A DNA stretch of 64,000 nucleotides from Spinellus fusiger (lineage: Eukaryota > Mucoromycota > Mucoromycetes > Mucorales > Phycomycetaceae): NCBI GenBank assembly GCA_025094145.1, contig JALLLS010000022.1, positions 310,001 to 374,000 on the forward strand, in the 5' to 3' direction. Of the stretch, positions 20,629 through 32,563 are shown piece after piece. Position 1 is the stretch's first letter. Each line of letters begins with the position of its first letter. The position numbers and the translations under genes were made by a program. Below the pieces are notes generated by a model. That model worked only from the letters and a program-made list of their open reading frames with translations. It was not told where the DNA came from and searched no databases.

Positions 20629-23151
20629 GATATCATAGACACAGCATTTAAAGAAGATTCTGTTTATTTAACTATTAATATACATAAGTTCATATATTAG
20701 ACATGATACATGCTGGTAAATTTTATATACGCTTATTCTCATTAAAGAACTAATGGTCATAAAAAAGACTGATGTTTATTTACATAAGACTATATGCATT
20801 ATAGACTTAAGGATAGGTATAATAAAATTCAACTGGCTACCTTAATTTTAATAGAGTAGACATTCTTCAATATTAGTGGATAAGAAGTATTATAATATTT
20901 AATTTTACTATGAAATGTAGAACGTTTGTCAGTGACTTAATCATGACTGCTGAGTAAATCACGGGAATTGCTGGTTGAAAATAAGGATGGCTGTAGGTGG
21001 CTGTTGCAATGGTAGAATCAAGAGAAAAAGTTTTCATCGAATTCTGTGTGCTAACTGGTCTATTCTATTGACTGTGAATCATTCTAGCTTATTCTGTTGA
21101 CATAGTGATGAATATGACTTTTTATAACAGAACAAGACGCTTATGGCATTGGAGGCAGCAATCTGTTCTGCAGTTTTATTAAGTGTGTTATCTTCCTTTT
21201 TCTTCCTTCCCAGCCATTTCATCCATATAAGCCCAATCAGGTCATTGAGTATTTGTGTGTTAAAGGAACAAGCTCAACAGTGTAAATCCGATATCACAAT
21301 TCAGTCAAATAGGTTTTTCTATTTCAGTAACCAATACCCTTCTCCTCTCTCTCTCTCTATATCCTTCTGTTCGATTGTGAGACTCATTGAATATCACCGC
21401 ACTTTAACATTTGTTTTAATGATTGTATTGACTTACTACTAAACCCATTAAAACACTCTATACAAATTGAATCCATCTAAGACTAATTCAGATGAAAGCT
21501 ATGCTTGTTGTGAGTACTAGGACTGTAGTTACTGTTACCATTAATGTGGGTTATTAGACCGTCTATTTAACCCAGACAACTGTTCAATTATGCAGACACT
21601 ATGTTACTTAAAACTCATATGCAACAAGACTCTATTAGCCTCACATAAAGAAAAGAATCTGTGAATTTACCATAAACACTACTTGTAAATTCATGTTACA
21701 ATTATATATAGATTGTTTATGTTTTTTTCTCAAACTTATACACGTCAATACAAAGGAATAGCATGATAAGAACACATCATTCTCTTCCAAATTTGGCTAC
21801 TATTATTTTAAGCCAATAATCATGCATGAGGAAAGACATAGAAAGACAACATGAGCTATGTATTCAAAAGTTTAATATATGATAAATAACACTATTATCT
21901 CTATCTGTTGAAGGTTTGATGCATATTTCTACATATTTCATAGAGCTATAGTCATAATAATGAATCAGTCTAGTGGAAAAAGTCATACTGAGTTCAAAAC
22001 ATGATACCTTGATTTGTATCTCAGTCTATAGAATGATGCCATACTATCAGACTTTACTTAAGGGGTATGCTGTAAATAGAACCATGATAATGTTTTGATT
22101 TTAAGCATAAAATCTGGAAATATTAAGAGATATTATTTTATCTATTTATTTCTCAATCTTGTCATCAATCTCTTGTGTGTGTGTGTGTGTGTGTTTGCTT
22201 GTTAATGGTCTATAGCTTATTTCTATGTATGTAGTCCGTATTTTTGTCTATAATTTATGTCAATAGTATTAGTTGTTTATTGTCTCAATGGTTTCTATTT
22301 ATGGTACTCTAGCAATTGGCCACTGTTTTCTCAATGTGCATTCTTGAGTGTCTTTATTTAACAAGATGTTGAAATAATGTTATATTTCTTCTTTCAAGTC
22401 TCTTGTGTGTGTGTGTGTGCTGAGGTGTATTGATGATTAAATAAATATGCTAGTACAATACATTAATTGTGCAGTGGATGTTGAGTATAGTAACATTGTA
22501 TGTCTTGCACCATTTTCTTTCATAACAAATATATATGTTTATAGCTGTTATGGCCTTTCAAGCTAGAGGTAGTTGTATAGTGCATGCTACGAAATGCTCC
22601 GCAATATATATAACTGATATTATTTTCTATAAACATTGAATTTTAACAAAAATACTATTGTTTATATGAATAAATTTGCTTATTTCATTCTTTTTTACTT
22701 AAATGTTAATATTTAAGCATCATCAATTTAAAGATTTATAAGATGAGATATAGTTATAGTTATTGTGAATACTATCATACTTGGATCCATCCATACTTTA
22801 TGTAATTACTGTATATTTTTATAAGAGTAGACGTTTATGTGTATTAGAGTACTCTATATAGTGACTTATTAAATCGATGAAAACTATGTGATTTATCAAC
22901 TGACTCTTTGTAAAATGTGCTCACTTACCTTTGTCCCATACATACATATAGTATAGATAGAGAAACAGCTACAATATATAAATATTAAACTGAATATAGT
23001 AAACGTAGTACGAATATAAAGTGGTCTTTTGTTCATAAGACCATTAACATGTATTGGTTTGCTTAATTTATATAAAATAAAATAACATACATTGGGCAAA
23101 AGAAACACAAGCAAGTTTTAGATTTCCCGATCAATTATTTTAATCTTAATA
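20629..23151. other. Gene-free AT-rich stretch
   Basis: About 2.5 kb between two dead Tc1 elements. No gene, spliceable frame or terminal repeat was recognised. Short GT microsatellites occur at about 22176-22194 and 22403-22419. Confidence 0.55.
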
Positions 23152-23153
23152 TA

Positions 23154-24513
23154 AAGTGACCCGACAAATGTAATCGATGGTTTTAAATGCAGATTTCCTT
23201 TTTTGGATTCATACTTTATCTTAATAGTGTTATAACGTTATGAATTCATTAGCTAAAAACATAAAACTTTCAATAGATACATATAAGAGTGTTTAGAATA
23301 CATAACAGTTGTTTTATTATAAGGTTAACTAATATCCACTGTGGCCACCCTTGGCATCAATGACGGCCTGGCATCTCCGCCCCATGCTGGCAATGAGGGT
23401 GTCTGTCACTTCCTTCGATATTTTACCTCATTCCAGCATTAGGGCCGCCTCCAACTTCTCCTTGGTGGTATACACGACTCTGTCCTTCCTGATAAACTTC
23501 TTGAGGTGGGCCCATAGATGCTCAATTGGATTGAGATCGAGACTTTGTGAGGGCCAGTAAGGAATAGTTTCCACACTCTTTATTGCCTTCCATTCACGAG
23601 TTTCCTTACTCGTATGGGGTCTAGCATTGTCCTCTTGTAGGCAGTAACTGACTCCGGGCTTTAGGAGAGAGAGAAACGCTCGAGCTCGGGGCAGTAGACT
23701 TCTCCAAGTACTTCAATGTACTTGGCGGGGTTTATCCTGCCCTCCACTACGATCAATCTCCCAACACCCTCCCACTGAAACAGCCCCATACCATCACTCT
23801 ACGACCTCCAAACTTCTTCATTTCTAGGAAATTCTTAGGCTCAAAGGCCTTACCAGGCTGCCTAATGACTTTTGCACCCCTTTCATAGCTCATCAGTTCC
23901 ACTCTGGACTCATCGGACCAGACGACCCCTTGCCACTGCTCATGGGTCCAATCAACGTGCTCATGGGTCCACTGGAGTCTTGCCTCCATACGTTTCTTGG
24001 TGAAAAGAAAATTCACCACTGGACTGAAAGAGTAAAAGCCTATTTCATCAAGGTACCTCTTCAGAGTCTTGTCTGATACCTTGATGGCCATGCTTGCCCT
24101 AATGGCCTCCTTGGTCTGATGAGAATCACTGACTACTATTCTTCTCAACCACCAGAGGGCCCTGTCGTCCATTTTTCTTCGTCAGCCACTCTTGGAAGAA
24201 GGTAATACCAAGCCTCTCTTCTTTAAGTGTCTCACAATGTCCCCTAAAGTGATGGGAGGAACATTAAACATACGAGATGTATTGGCCAGAGTGTTGTTCA
24301 TGTTCAGCACCTCATGGAGAATGGCTGAACAAGTCTCGAGGCTCGTCTATTTCCCATACATCTCGGGGGTCTTATTGAAGATGTTCACGCTGCTGGATGA
24401 GTCAGACATTAGAGAAAAAAATGTTATTAAAGAAAGAAAGAACAGTGTTTATTATTTTTGGTATAGAAATAGCCTGGAATTTGAAACCATCGATTACATT
24501 TGTCGGGTTACTT
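23154..24513. mobile_element. Tc1-like transposon 2
   Basis: Flanked by TA (23152-23153 and 24514-24515). Ends AAGTGACCCGACAAATG and its complement at 24497-24513 pair over about 30 bases with one or two mismatches. Length 1,360 bases with one transposase gene on the minus strand. The TIR differs from transposon 1, so it is a separate family. Confidence 0.9.
23329..24409 (-). pseudogene. Tc1 transposase, decayed (second family)
   Basis: ATG at 24409 (MSDSSSSVNIFNK) to the stop at 23329 (CQAVIDAKGGHSGY). Helix-turn-helix region near 24300-24220. First Asp in VVWSDESRVEL, second Asp in QEDNARPHTSKE, Glu in SLDLNPIEHLWAHLKK, about 35 residues after the second Asp. The triad is intact but the frame is broken: stops near 24345, 24180 and 23435, and a frameshift near 23765. 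Several stops sit where CGA (Arg) or TGG (Trp) is expected, which fits C-to-T / G-to-A decay. Confidence 0.9.
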
Positions 24514-24515
24514 TA

Positions 24516-25470
24516 TTTCTATTCTTATTTTACTGCCTTTTTTCTTTTTTCTCCAAAATTAAAAGATTAAAATGTCTAATTTATCTAACACTACTAAATA
24601 AACAACAAATATTCTTTATAACTGAAATAAAAATACTGACAACAGCAAACAGTACCAGCCAAGTAGAGATAGCCAATTGCCTTTATGAAATTTACTACTA
24701 TTTCTCATATTCTGATAAAATACAGAGAAACAAGGGATTTAAAGGCTAGAAAAAGTACTTGTAACAAGTCTCTCCACTAAGAGAGATGAGAAAGAAGTAT
24801 CTCGAGATGTGACACAGGATTCCTTTCAGATCTTGAATGAAAGGTACCTTACTGAGTTGGCCTGTCTTTCTAAGATGAATCCATGAATAGATTGTGTTCA
24901 TCCTACAGATAATTTCAGTAGTCATAGAGTGCAATTAGGTAAATGGATTGAGGGAGTAACAGGGAGTTATAATGAATAACGGAAATTTCTACAGTACTCT
25001 TAGGAATCTGGAGGCTATTTTGTTACTTGAATGGTAAAATAAATAATTAATTAAAAATAAACACCCAGAGAGAATATCGACGGCCTGATTGAGAGCATAT
25101 CTTCAGAGATGTAGAACTGTCATTGAAGCAATGGGTGACCGTACCAAGTGCTAAAACTTTTTGTCTAATAAACTTATAGTTATTATTCTAATTGACCTTA
25201 TCTATGTTTTATATATATTTGAAGCCTCTAATGTCTATTTAGTATATCTTTTTTTTACAACAAACAGACATAATAATATGATAAATAAATAGATTCAGAG
25301 AATCTAAAACTTGAGCTCTTTTATTTCACTTACTGATAGTATTATATATATAAATATATATTGTATTCTTTATTGAATAATCCGACATGTTATAACGTGC
25401 GGCACTTGGAAGAAATAATAAAATTTATGTGAACCGAACAGGAAGAGAAAGTAAAAAACACACCTCAAGT
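24516..25470. other. Gene-free stretch
   Basis: AT-rich, no recognised gene. Confidence 0.5.
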
Positions 25471-25474
25471 CACT

Positions 25475-25960
25475 ATGGACTACAGAGCCACCACCAAAGA
25501 AGAGGCTTTACTGGCCACAACACCAGGAAGAAAGGAAGCAGTATCAAATAGGAAAGTCTAGTGGGGCATGCCAAACTGCTTGCACTATAGCAGCCACTAC
25601 CAGAACACCAAGATCAGCGTCTGGCAGAGAAGAAGGACAACAGGAGAACAGTAAAGACTGGAAATTCTTGAGAGAGGATGACACTCCACATACGCCTCTT
25701 CCCAGAACAGAGAAACAGAAAATTATCCTGATCTTCCACCAAAGCAGAATAGAATAGGCAAGAAGAGGGAAATTAGACTGACAGGAAACAGTGCATTCTA
25801 CTGTGTATGGGAAAACGACCCCAGAGAGCCTTCCACCATACAGTGCGAGTGTTGTGGGGTATCCAAAGATGTCATAAGTGTTTTCAGACTACAGGAAGAG
25901 ATGAAGGAGACAACAAAGGAGGTAGCCTTACTGTTAGTATTTTTCTTTTTCTTTTTTTAA
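25475..25960 (+). pseudogene. Decayed ORF of unknown family (probable mobile-element relic)
   Basis: A GC-richer island in AT-rich DNA. One frame reads from ATG 25475 (MDYRATTKEEALLATTPGR) to about 25960, broken only by TAG, TAA and TGA between about 25560 and 25685. The second half is open: GNSAFYCVWENDPREPSTIQ is followed by a Cys-rich knot CECCGVSK and an amphipathic LQEEMKETTKEV. The CxCC pattern and composition look like protein, but I do not recognise the family. The stop at 25558-25560 stands directly before a Trp. It could be a remnant of a transposon gene or a small zinc-binding protein. Confidence 0.45.
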
Positions 25961-26301
25961 AAAAAATAGAAAAACCCTCTCTGAATTTCAAATCGCCACA
26001 GAACGACGGTTATCTTTTTGTGTTCTTTTTCTTTTTCTACTTTTGTATTTAAAATATTTATATGTATATCTTAATTATTATTTTCTGAAAGCTCTCATAA
26101 AGTGGCTATCAGGTCCAATGTACGAATAGCATATCACCTTCAAAATAAATAAATAAATAAAATACTTTGAATTGGACCATGATTGTCTATCTGTAATAGT
26201 TTACATTCCAACACTTCATTTTATATAAGGGAAAAGACAATCATAGTATATTTTTTTGTTTATAATTTTATATTTAAAATAAACTATTTAATCATAAAAT
26301 A
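25961..26301. other. Intergenic, 3' side of TM9SF gene
   Basis: AT-rich, no gene seen. Confidence 0.5.
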
Positions 26302-28550
26302 TTAATCGACCTTAATGCTAGCAAAGATTCTCTGTAAATAAACCAAACAGGCAAGATAACCAATGGTTCCTAAATCATACATTAGTAAATGTCAAAGTCA
26401 CTAGCCTATACTTTTACCTGTCATGATACCAATAAGAACACTGGTGATTGCAGAATAGCCAATGTACAACACAGTACTTGTGAAGGTATTGATGTCCAGT
26501 CTATTAAAGTAATAGAAGATGGCATACATAAACACATAGACACCAGTAGCACCGGATGTTAAGAATGAGCGCCATGACCAATGGTAGTCCTCATTGCAAA
26601 GTCGGAAATAGCACATCAGAATAGTGACCTGAGAGCAGGTTAAAATAAGAATAACAAAGACAAGGAAAAGGAATCCAATGCCATAGTAGATACGGTGGAA
26701 CCAGATACTGTTCATGATGAAATACAATTCAATGAAAATGGCACCAAAAGGCAGAATACCACCCATTAAGATGGAAGGAATGCTGCGAAGGTAAACGGGT
26801 TGGTCTGGAATTTGACGAGGGATCTGGTTTGTACGAACAGGATGTTCAATACGAGGCTTCTTAAATCCGAGGTAGGATCCAGTGACACTGAGAGGCAATG
26901 AAATCAAAGCGAACATGCCAAGAATAGCGACCATAGTACCAAAGGGAACGGCACCCGAGGAGTGAGATCCAATCAAAAAGAAGTTGAGAGCAAAGAGAGA
27001 GCTCAAAATCATACTATGGACGCCATGTCAGTAAAAGGAAAAAAAAAGAGGAAACAAAACACGACTCTTTATGCTACACCTTACCCAGGGAACAGGGTAG
27101 CTGTCAGTACTACATTGAATTTCCACTGTTCTCCACCGTTCATTTTGTAGATACGGGCAGAAACATAGCCAGATATACAGCTGAATACCATGAAGAAGAT
27201 GACCATGACAGTAGCAAGAGCACCACGGTTAGAAGGAGATAAGAATCCAAGCACGGAGAATACTACAGTTCAATTAGCTTAAATAGACTGCACTTCTCCT
27301 TACCCAATGTCAAGGCCACCATAGCTGTCAATTGAGCACCGCTGCCAACAAAGACAGAGAGTAGCATGGACCGAGAAGGAGTACGGAACACATCACCATG
27401 CACTAACTTCCAGCCATAATCCTCTTGTACATCTTCCTATAGATGGCTAAGTCCACAGAACATTTTCTTTTTGGGGCCTACCTGTGCCTCTACTGCATTG
27501 TAGCGAGAGATATCTTTGTGCAGTGCTCTCAGTAGAATCATAGCCACCATACCAGTAAGGAAGAAGACAATAACAATGGAGTTCACCAAGGAGAACCAGT
27601 GAATAGAAGGATCCTGGATGTAGAGGTAGTTGTCCCAGCGAGTAGCCCATGGAGTAGTAGAAGGCTAAAGATGGGAAGCAACAGGTTGGTATGACTGCAA
27701 ATGCACTACACTACACTACACTACACTGTGCATGTTGACACTACTTACCTTCCAGTAAACACTATAAGTATAAACCACCTTTGAGCCACCGTCGGGATTC
27801 AATCGGAAGGCCTCATTGGTCTTTTTGCACACAGGCTTTCCTCCCTCAATCTTGGTGTCTTTGCTCGAAGGAGCCACCAACACACCCACCACTCTGTTCT
27901 TACCACCACTGCGTTCATGGTAATAGATATAGATATCAAAATGGTTGTTCAAGACAGGGGACTCCTTGCCACCTGAGCCAAGTTGAAATCCGATACTCCA
28001 ATACAGAGTGTTTGTTCTATCGTCCTGTCTACGATGAGCAGCAGGCAACCCATCCACTACCCAGTTGAGAGAGTATTCATCGGCAATGCACTGGTTGATG
28101 AAGGCGGCATCTTCCTTGGGAATAGGCTCAGTGATGCACAGCTGTTTGCAGACTTCATCTTGTTTCATCAGCAACTAGAACAGCTCCATCAGCTCATGTT
28201 ATTACAAACCCAGGAGATGATGAGGGGGTTGGTGTGCTTACATCAAAGTCAGAGTCAAAGATGCGATCCCCAAACAAGACACTGCCAAGACTCTCTGCCT
28301 GTTGTTCGGGACCTCCCTTTGGCTTACAAAAGTGGAATCGAGGGTCATAGTAGTCGTAGGAGATGACAGACTTTAACTGTACAAGGGACATGGGTGTTAA
28401 TGAGTTGACATAGAGTGGTACTGGGTCTCTTTCAGCATAGTCTTGGGGTGCGACACCTGGCAAATAAAAAGCAGACGAGACAGTGGCGCATAATAGCAGC
28501 AGCACAGCTACCCATGCCTTGTTTGGGTTTGTCCTGTTCAATGAACACAT
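26302..28550 (-). CDS. EMP70: Nonaspanin TM9SF / Emp70
   Basis: Nine-spanning membrane protein of the Golgi/endosome system. Seven exons, 28242-28550, 27749-28174, 27482-27664, 27304-27436, 27085-27262, 26418-27013 and 26302-26369, total 1,893 bases (630 aa, normal for the family). Signal peptide at residues 12-28 (AWVAVLLLLCATVSSAFYLP), typical luminal start PGVAPQDYAERDPVPLYVN, then SYDYYDPRFHFCKP. The multi-TM half includes EDYGWKLVHGDVFR and WSWRSFLTSGATGVYVF. The C-terminus IFASIKVD carries the Lys-x-Asp retrieval/retention tail seen in TM9SF proteins. It is divergent from TCTP, 270 bases between ATGs. Confidence 0.94.
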
Positions 28551-28820
28551 TCTACTTTTCTCTTTCTTTCTTTCTTTCTTTCTCTTAGTCTCTCTTTAGT
28601 TGTGACGGCGTTTGGGGATAAACCTGTCAAATAAAAAAAAAGAGGCCAGTAAGAAAAGAAGAAAAGGAAGAAAAGAAAGGAATAGAAAATAAAGAGCCTA
28701 AGGGTGACACTCGTTTGAATCTCCGAAAGGGAAAGGTAAAAGTGGACCATGGGCTGTGATTTGATGGCTCTTTCTTTTGGAAACCATCTGCAAACCATCC
28801 ATCCTTGTTGATCTTTAACC

Positions 28821-29378
28821 ATGCTTTTGTATTCTGATATCATTACTGGTATGTGATGGATGAACAGGGATAGCCTCTAATAGAGCCATCTTCCAATAGA
28901 CGATGAGATGTTCTCTGATGCCTATGACGTCAAGGAGGTCGACGATATTGCCTTTGAAGTCGACTGCAAAATGATCCAGATCCAGGCTGGTGCTGATGTC
29001 GATATTGGTGCCAACCCTTCTGCTGAAGATGGTGCTGAGGAGACTGATGACAGTGCTCAGACCGTCAACAACGTCGTCTACTCCTTCCGTTTGGTGCAGA
29101 CCTCCTTTGACAAGAAGGCCTACATGAGCTACGTCAAGGGTTACATGAAGAGCGTCAAGGCCAAGTTGGAGGCCACCAACCCTGAGCGTATTCCTGTCTT
29201 TGAGAAAAAGATTGCTGTCTTCATCAAGGCTATCTTGGGTAACTTCAAGGACTACGAGTTCTACGTTGGTGAGAGCATGAACCCCGATGGTATGGTTGCT
29301 CTTTTGAACTACCGTGCCGATGGTGTGACTCCTTTCTTCACCTTCTTCAAGGATGGTCTTAGAGTGCAGAAGCTTTAA
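28821..29378 (+). CDS. TPT1: Translationally controlled tumour protein homologue (TCTP)
   Basis: Small, abundant cytosolic protein tied to translation and TOR/GTPase control. Exon 1 (28821-28848) encodes MLLYSDIIT; exon 2 (28900-29378) continues DDEMFSDAYDVKEVDD. Total 507 bases, 168 aa, the standard length. TCTP signature segments are present: VVYSFRLVQTSFDKKAYMSY and GNFKDYEFYVGESMNPDGMV. Codons are strongly biased to C- and G-ending preferred forms (AAG, GCC, GAG), unlike neighbouring genes, which indicates high expression. The Val after Asn-Asn keeps the alignment ungapped. Confidence 0.96.
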
Positions 29379-29558
29379 ATCTGTTGTTTAATAATAATAA
29401 AACAAAGTACATAACTATATATAAAAAGAAAGAAAAAGAAAAGTAGAAAACAAAGGTAGAGAAAGGAGGGTAAAAAGAAGGCTCCCACGAGTCATTATGT
29501 GGCGTCAATACATAGTGATTTACCTGTAGTAGTAACTCTTATATACATAATAATAGTA

Positions 29559-29596
<38 letters not shown>

Positions 29597-29755
29597 AATA
29601 ATAACACTACCACTAATAATAACACTAATAATAACACTAATAATAAGAGAACTCTTCTCATTCTCTCACTTCTCTGCTTATTTCTCCGTCCATTTCTTCT
29701 CCCTTTTTCTTCTCCCTTTTTTTTTCTTCTTCTTCTCTCCGCCTATACACTTTTG
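29379..29755. other. Intergenic with TAA microsatellite
   Basis: Holds an interrupted (TAA)n / AACACTAAT array at about 29553-29646 and a C/T-rich tract (29650-29745) just before the BRCT gene start. Confidence 0.7.
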
Positions 29756-30829
29756 ATGAATCCAACGAAAAATCCAACAAAACGTATTCTCAACAGACTG
29801 TCTCTGGCCAATGAGCCCACCAAAGAACCTCCTCAGTATAGACGACATACACTTGCACTGGACAAACGAGGCCTGGACACTATGAGATCCACCAAAAGAA
29901 CCCTGCCTACAAGACTAAAACCCTCTGAAAGTCACTCCTCACCCATACCCCACGAATACTCGAGAACCACCGACACAAGCCAAGTCCTTGAGGGAGTTGT
30001 TGCCTGTCTGGATGTCAGGTAAGCTCACCTTTGCCATCACCACTGACAAGCACAGAACAGAAGACGGTGACGATGTCTCTCAGAACTTTGAGAGGTTCCT
30101 ACTCTCCATGGGAGCAAAGGTAAGCCGAAGAGAACAGTGGAGTGGACTCATTCTTTAGTATCTAGACACGTCGAACATTCTCTGGTAAATAAACAACACT
30201 AACAGTAACAGCAACACTAAATATATTTATATATATAAATATAAATATATAACTCCCTTGTTTTGCTCTTCTTGTGCCATGACTGCTGCTGTTGGTGTCT
30301 CCATAAGACTCCATCACCCATCTTATCTATAAAAATGGGTCACCTACGACACTACGCAAAGCACTCAGCAAGAAAGTACACGTTGTCACTCTGCTGTGGG
30401 TTACAAGGTCATCCACACGCTCATTATTGTGTCAGTCAACTCTTTTGTTGATACTCGACTTGTTCATAGGTGTAGACGAGAAGGAAGAAGACTGCCCGAG
30501 AAAGACTTTTGTCTGGAACGACCTCAGGGACTTGTACTGGCAGGGAAGAAGAGACGGAAGTCCATGGAGCCTGGCAGAGTGCGTGCGTTGATGCTGGATG
30601 ATACTGAGCAAGGTGAAGAAGAGAGGAAAGAAAGGTAGAAGAGAGACTTATGCATTAGTAGAGAGTCCTGAGGAAGACATCGACGACACATTCACTCTCA
30701 AGGACATGGACACTTATCCTACTCTTATGGATGAACTACATCAAAGAAAGGACACTGTAGAAACAACATCACTCGAGCAGATTGAAGAGGAAGAGGAACA
30801 AGAGGAACAAGAGGAACAAGAGGTAGCAT

Positions 30830-30866
<37 letters not shown>

Positions 30867-31937
30867 GGAGGATGAAGAGAAGGAGAGGAGGGAAAAGGGA
30901 AAAGAGAGAGAGAGAGAGAGAGAAATGCCTACCCTCACTGTGGATCCAGAGGTAGAAAGAGTTAGGAATGAAAGAGAGCAGGCTATCAAGGCACAGATCA
31001 AGGCAGAATTCTTTGTAGAGGAGATTCCTTCTCCCAAACCTGCAAGGACTTCTCTCTCTTCGGTAGGTCCTCTTCGACGTAAACGACGCTCTCTTGGGGC
31101 ACGTCTTAGCATGGGACAACCAATACTGTCTGATCTGAAAATGAAGCCTCGTATTGTATTTACAAATGTATCAGAACAAAAGAAGAAGGAAATGGGGGCT
31201 ATTATTCAGCGCCTGGGGAGATTTGAGGTGGATCAGAGGTAAGCAGGGGCTATAGACTATAGACTGCTCCTGGGCAACAGGACGCCTGTAACTTATTGTG
31301 TAGTGTGAGTGAATACACAACCCATGTCATAGGTAAGAGCAGATCCACACACACACACACATCCACACAAAAAAGAAATCCACCGTACGAATCCCATCTA
31401 CAGTAGGAGAAAAGAGAAGAACAGAAAGTGTGACGCTTGGTATTGCCTTTCATGCGTGGCTACTCACTCCCAGTTGGTAAGCAAAAAGAACACCGGGACT
31501 CTGGGGACTGATGAGAATGGCATAGGCTAATGGAGTGTGGAGAGCGTGGCTATTACATTGAAGAAGACACCTACGAGGCCACTGTGTTCTTCCCAAGAGC
31601 AAGGGCATCTCGACTGGGAGAGCCCTTGTTTCCTTCTCATCTCTATGTGTTTATTGTTGCTCTTCAAGTGATCTCCAGGTCATTAGCAGAGAAGCTCATT
31701 CTACTGGGAGGGGCCAAGATAGCCAGTAATAGAGAAGAAGCAGATATATTGGTTAGTACACGCACCATAGCCTGTGCACAAGAGGTAGTATCTGAGAATT
31801 GGTTGTTGGAGTGTATAGAGAAATGGCAGTGTAAGTGTCCATTCCTTATTCCTTATTCCTTATTTCATGGACTCTTTTCCTTAGATCTACCAAGGGACGG
31901 CTATACACTCAGTTTATCAAGACGTAAAATGAAGTGA
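29756..31937 (+). CDS. Microcephalin-like BRCT-domain protein
   Basis: Nuclear adaptor with at least three BRCT-like blocks, probably in DNA-damage or chromosome control. Block 1: GVVACLDVRTEDGDD... with ITHLIYKNGSPTTLRKALS and HVVTLLWVT; CRREGRRLPE gives the helix-3 end. Block 2: TTHVIVGEKRRTESVTLGIA and AWLLTPSW. Block 3: SLAEKLILLGGAKIASN, ending VVSENWLLECIEKWQ. The middle is acidic with an Ala run coded by (GCA)11 (about 30831-30863) and a basic Glu/Arg stretch. Good joins: 31239/31304, 31332/31404, 31474/31527 and the last exon ending at 31937. Two joins are unresolved (exon after 30119; frame change near 30589-30638). The VIVGxxRRT pattern is like MCPH1; homology was not tested. Confidence 0.75.
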
Positions 31938-31990
31938 TATTCAATATTCTTTGCACAGGATAGCATTGCTACAATTGTCATACAATAAAC

Positions 31991-32100
31991 ATACCTGTTT
32001 ATACCTGTTTATACCTGTTTATACCTGTTTATACCTGTTTATACCTGTTTATACCTGTTTATATCCACTCACATCCACTCACATCCACTCACATCCACTC
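31991..32100. repeat. Two adjoining 10-bp tandem arrays
   Basis: ATACCTGTTT repeats about seven times (31991-32062), followed at once by four copies of ATCCACTCAC (about 32063-32100). It lies between convergent genes (BRCT protein and C2 protein), 54 bases past a stop codon. Confidence 0.93.
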
Positions 32101-32173
32101 ATATAAATATTTATTATTCTTTGCACAGTGGGATGGGAAATAAAACAAGCAGGCATTATAGAATGAGACAGGA

Positions 32174-32563
32174 TTAATTAGGGGAGAATTGGAGGTAAAG
32201 ATGAACTTCACCGTGACTGGTTAAACCAAGTTTAGCAGGCAACTTGACCCATGTATCGAGGGGCTGTCCCTTGAGAACATCACTAAAGTCTACCTTGGTC
32301 TCTCCAATCTTGTCAGAGCCAATCAGATCCTTGTCCATGACCTTAATATACAGCTTGTGGAGAGAAGAGCCCTGCTCCATAAGGAAGGTGAAGGATTGGT
32401 TCCATACAGGGTCATTGGTATTGTTCAATTCACTTGTGCGCTGTTTATAATCACTGTTGAGCCATAATTCTACGTAGGGATCGTTCTTTCCAATCAAATC
32501 CTCACCGTGGAGATCACGAGCCTCGACTGTAGTGCAGAGAAGAGTGAGTTTGTTGGCTGCCAT
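32174..32563 (-). CDS. Small single-C2-domain protein
   Basis: An intronless 129-aa protein consisting of one C2 domain (Ca2+/phospholipid binding). It starts MAANKLTLLCTTVEARDL. Ca2+-loop acids appear in GEDLIGKNDPYVELWLN, the middle loop in NNTNDPVWNQSFTF, and the third loop in KVMDKDLIGSDKIGE, so most of the five loop Asp positions are kept. It resembles fungal/plant stand-alone C2 proteins (Src2/elicitor-responsive type). No transmembrane or signal segment. Upstream of the start is an unremarkable AT-rich promoter. Confidence 0.92.
   Translation of the reverse strand: MAANKLTLLCTTVEARDLHGEDLIGKNDPYVELWLNSDYKQRTSELNNTNDPVWNQSFTFLMEQGSSLHKLYIKVMDKDLIGSDKIGETKVDFSDVLKGQPLDTWVKLPAKLGLTSHGEVHLYLQFSPN

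Noticed and set aside
21143..21442. 99-codon ORF with hydrophobic start
   Set aside because: AT-rich and low complexity (Ser/Leu/Phe runs), with no splice partner or family likeness.
30741..31112. Minus-strand ORF opposite the BRCT gene
   Set aside because: Antisense shadow of the acidic and (GCA)n region; composition is Ser/Cys runs from the repeat.
31991..32100. CRISPR-like array
   Set aside because: Units are 10 bases and contiguous with no spacers.
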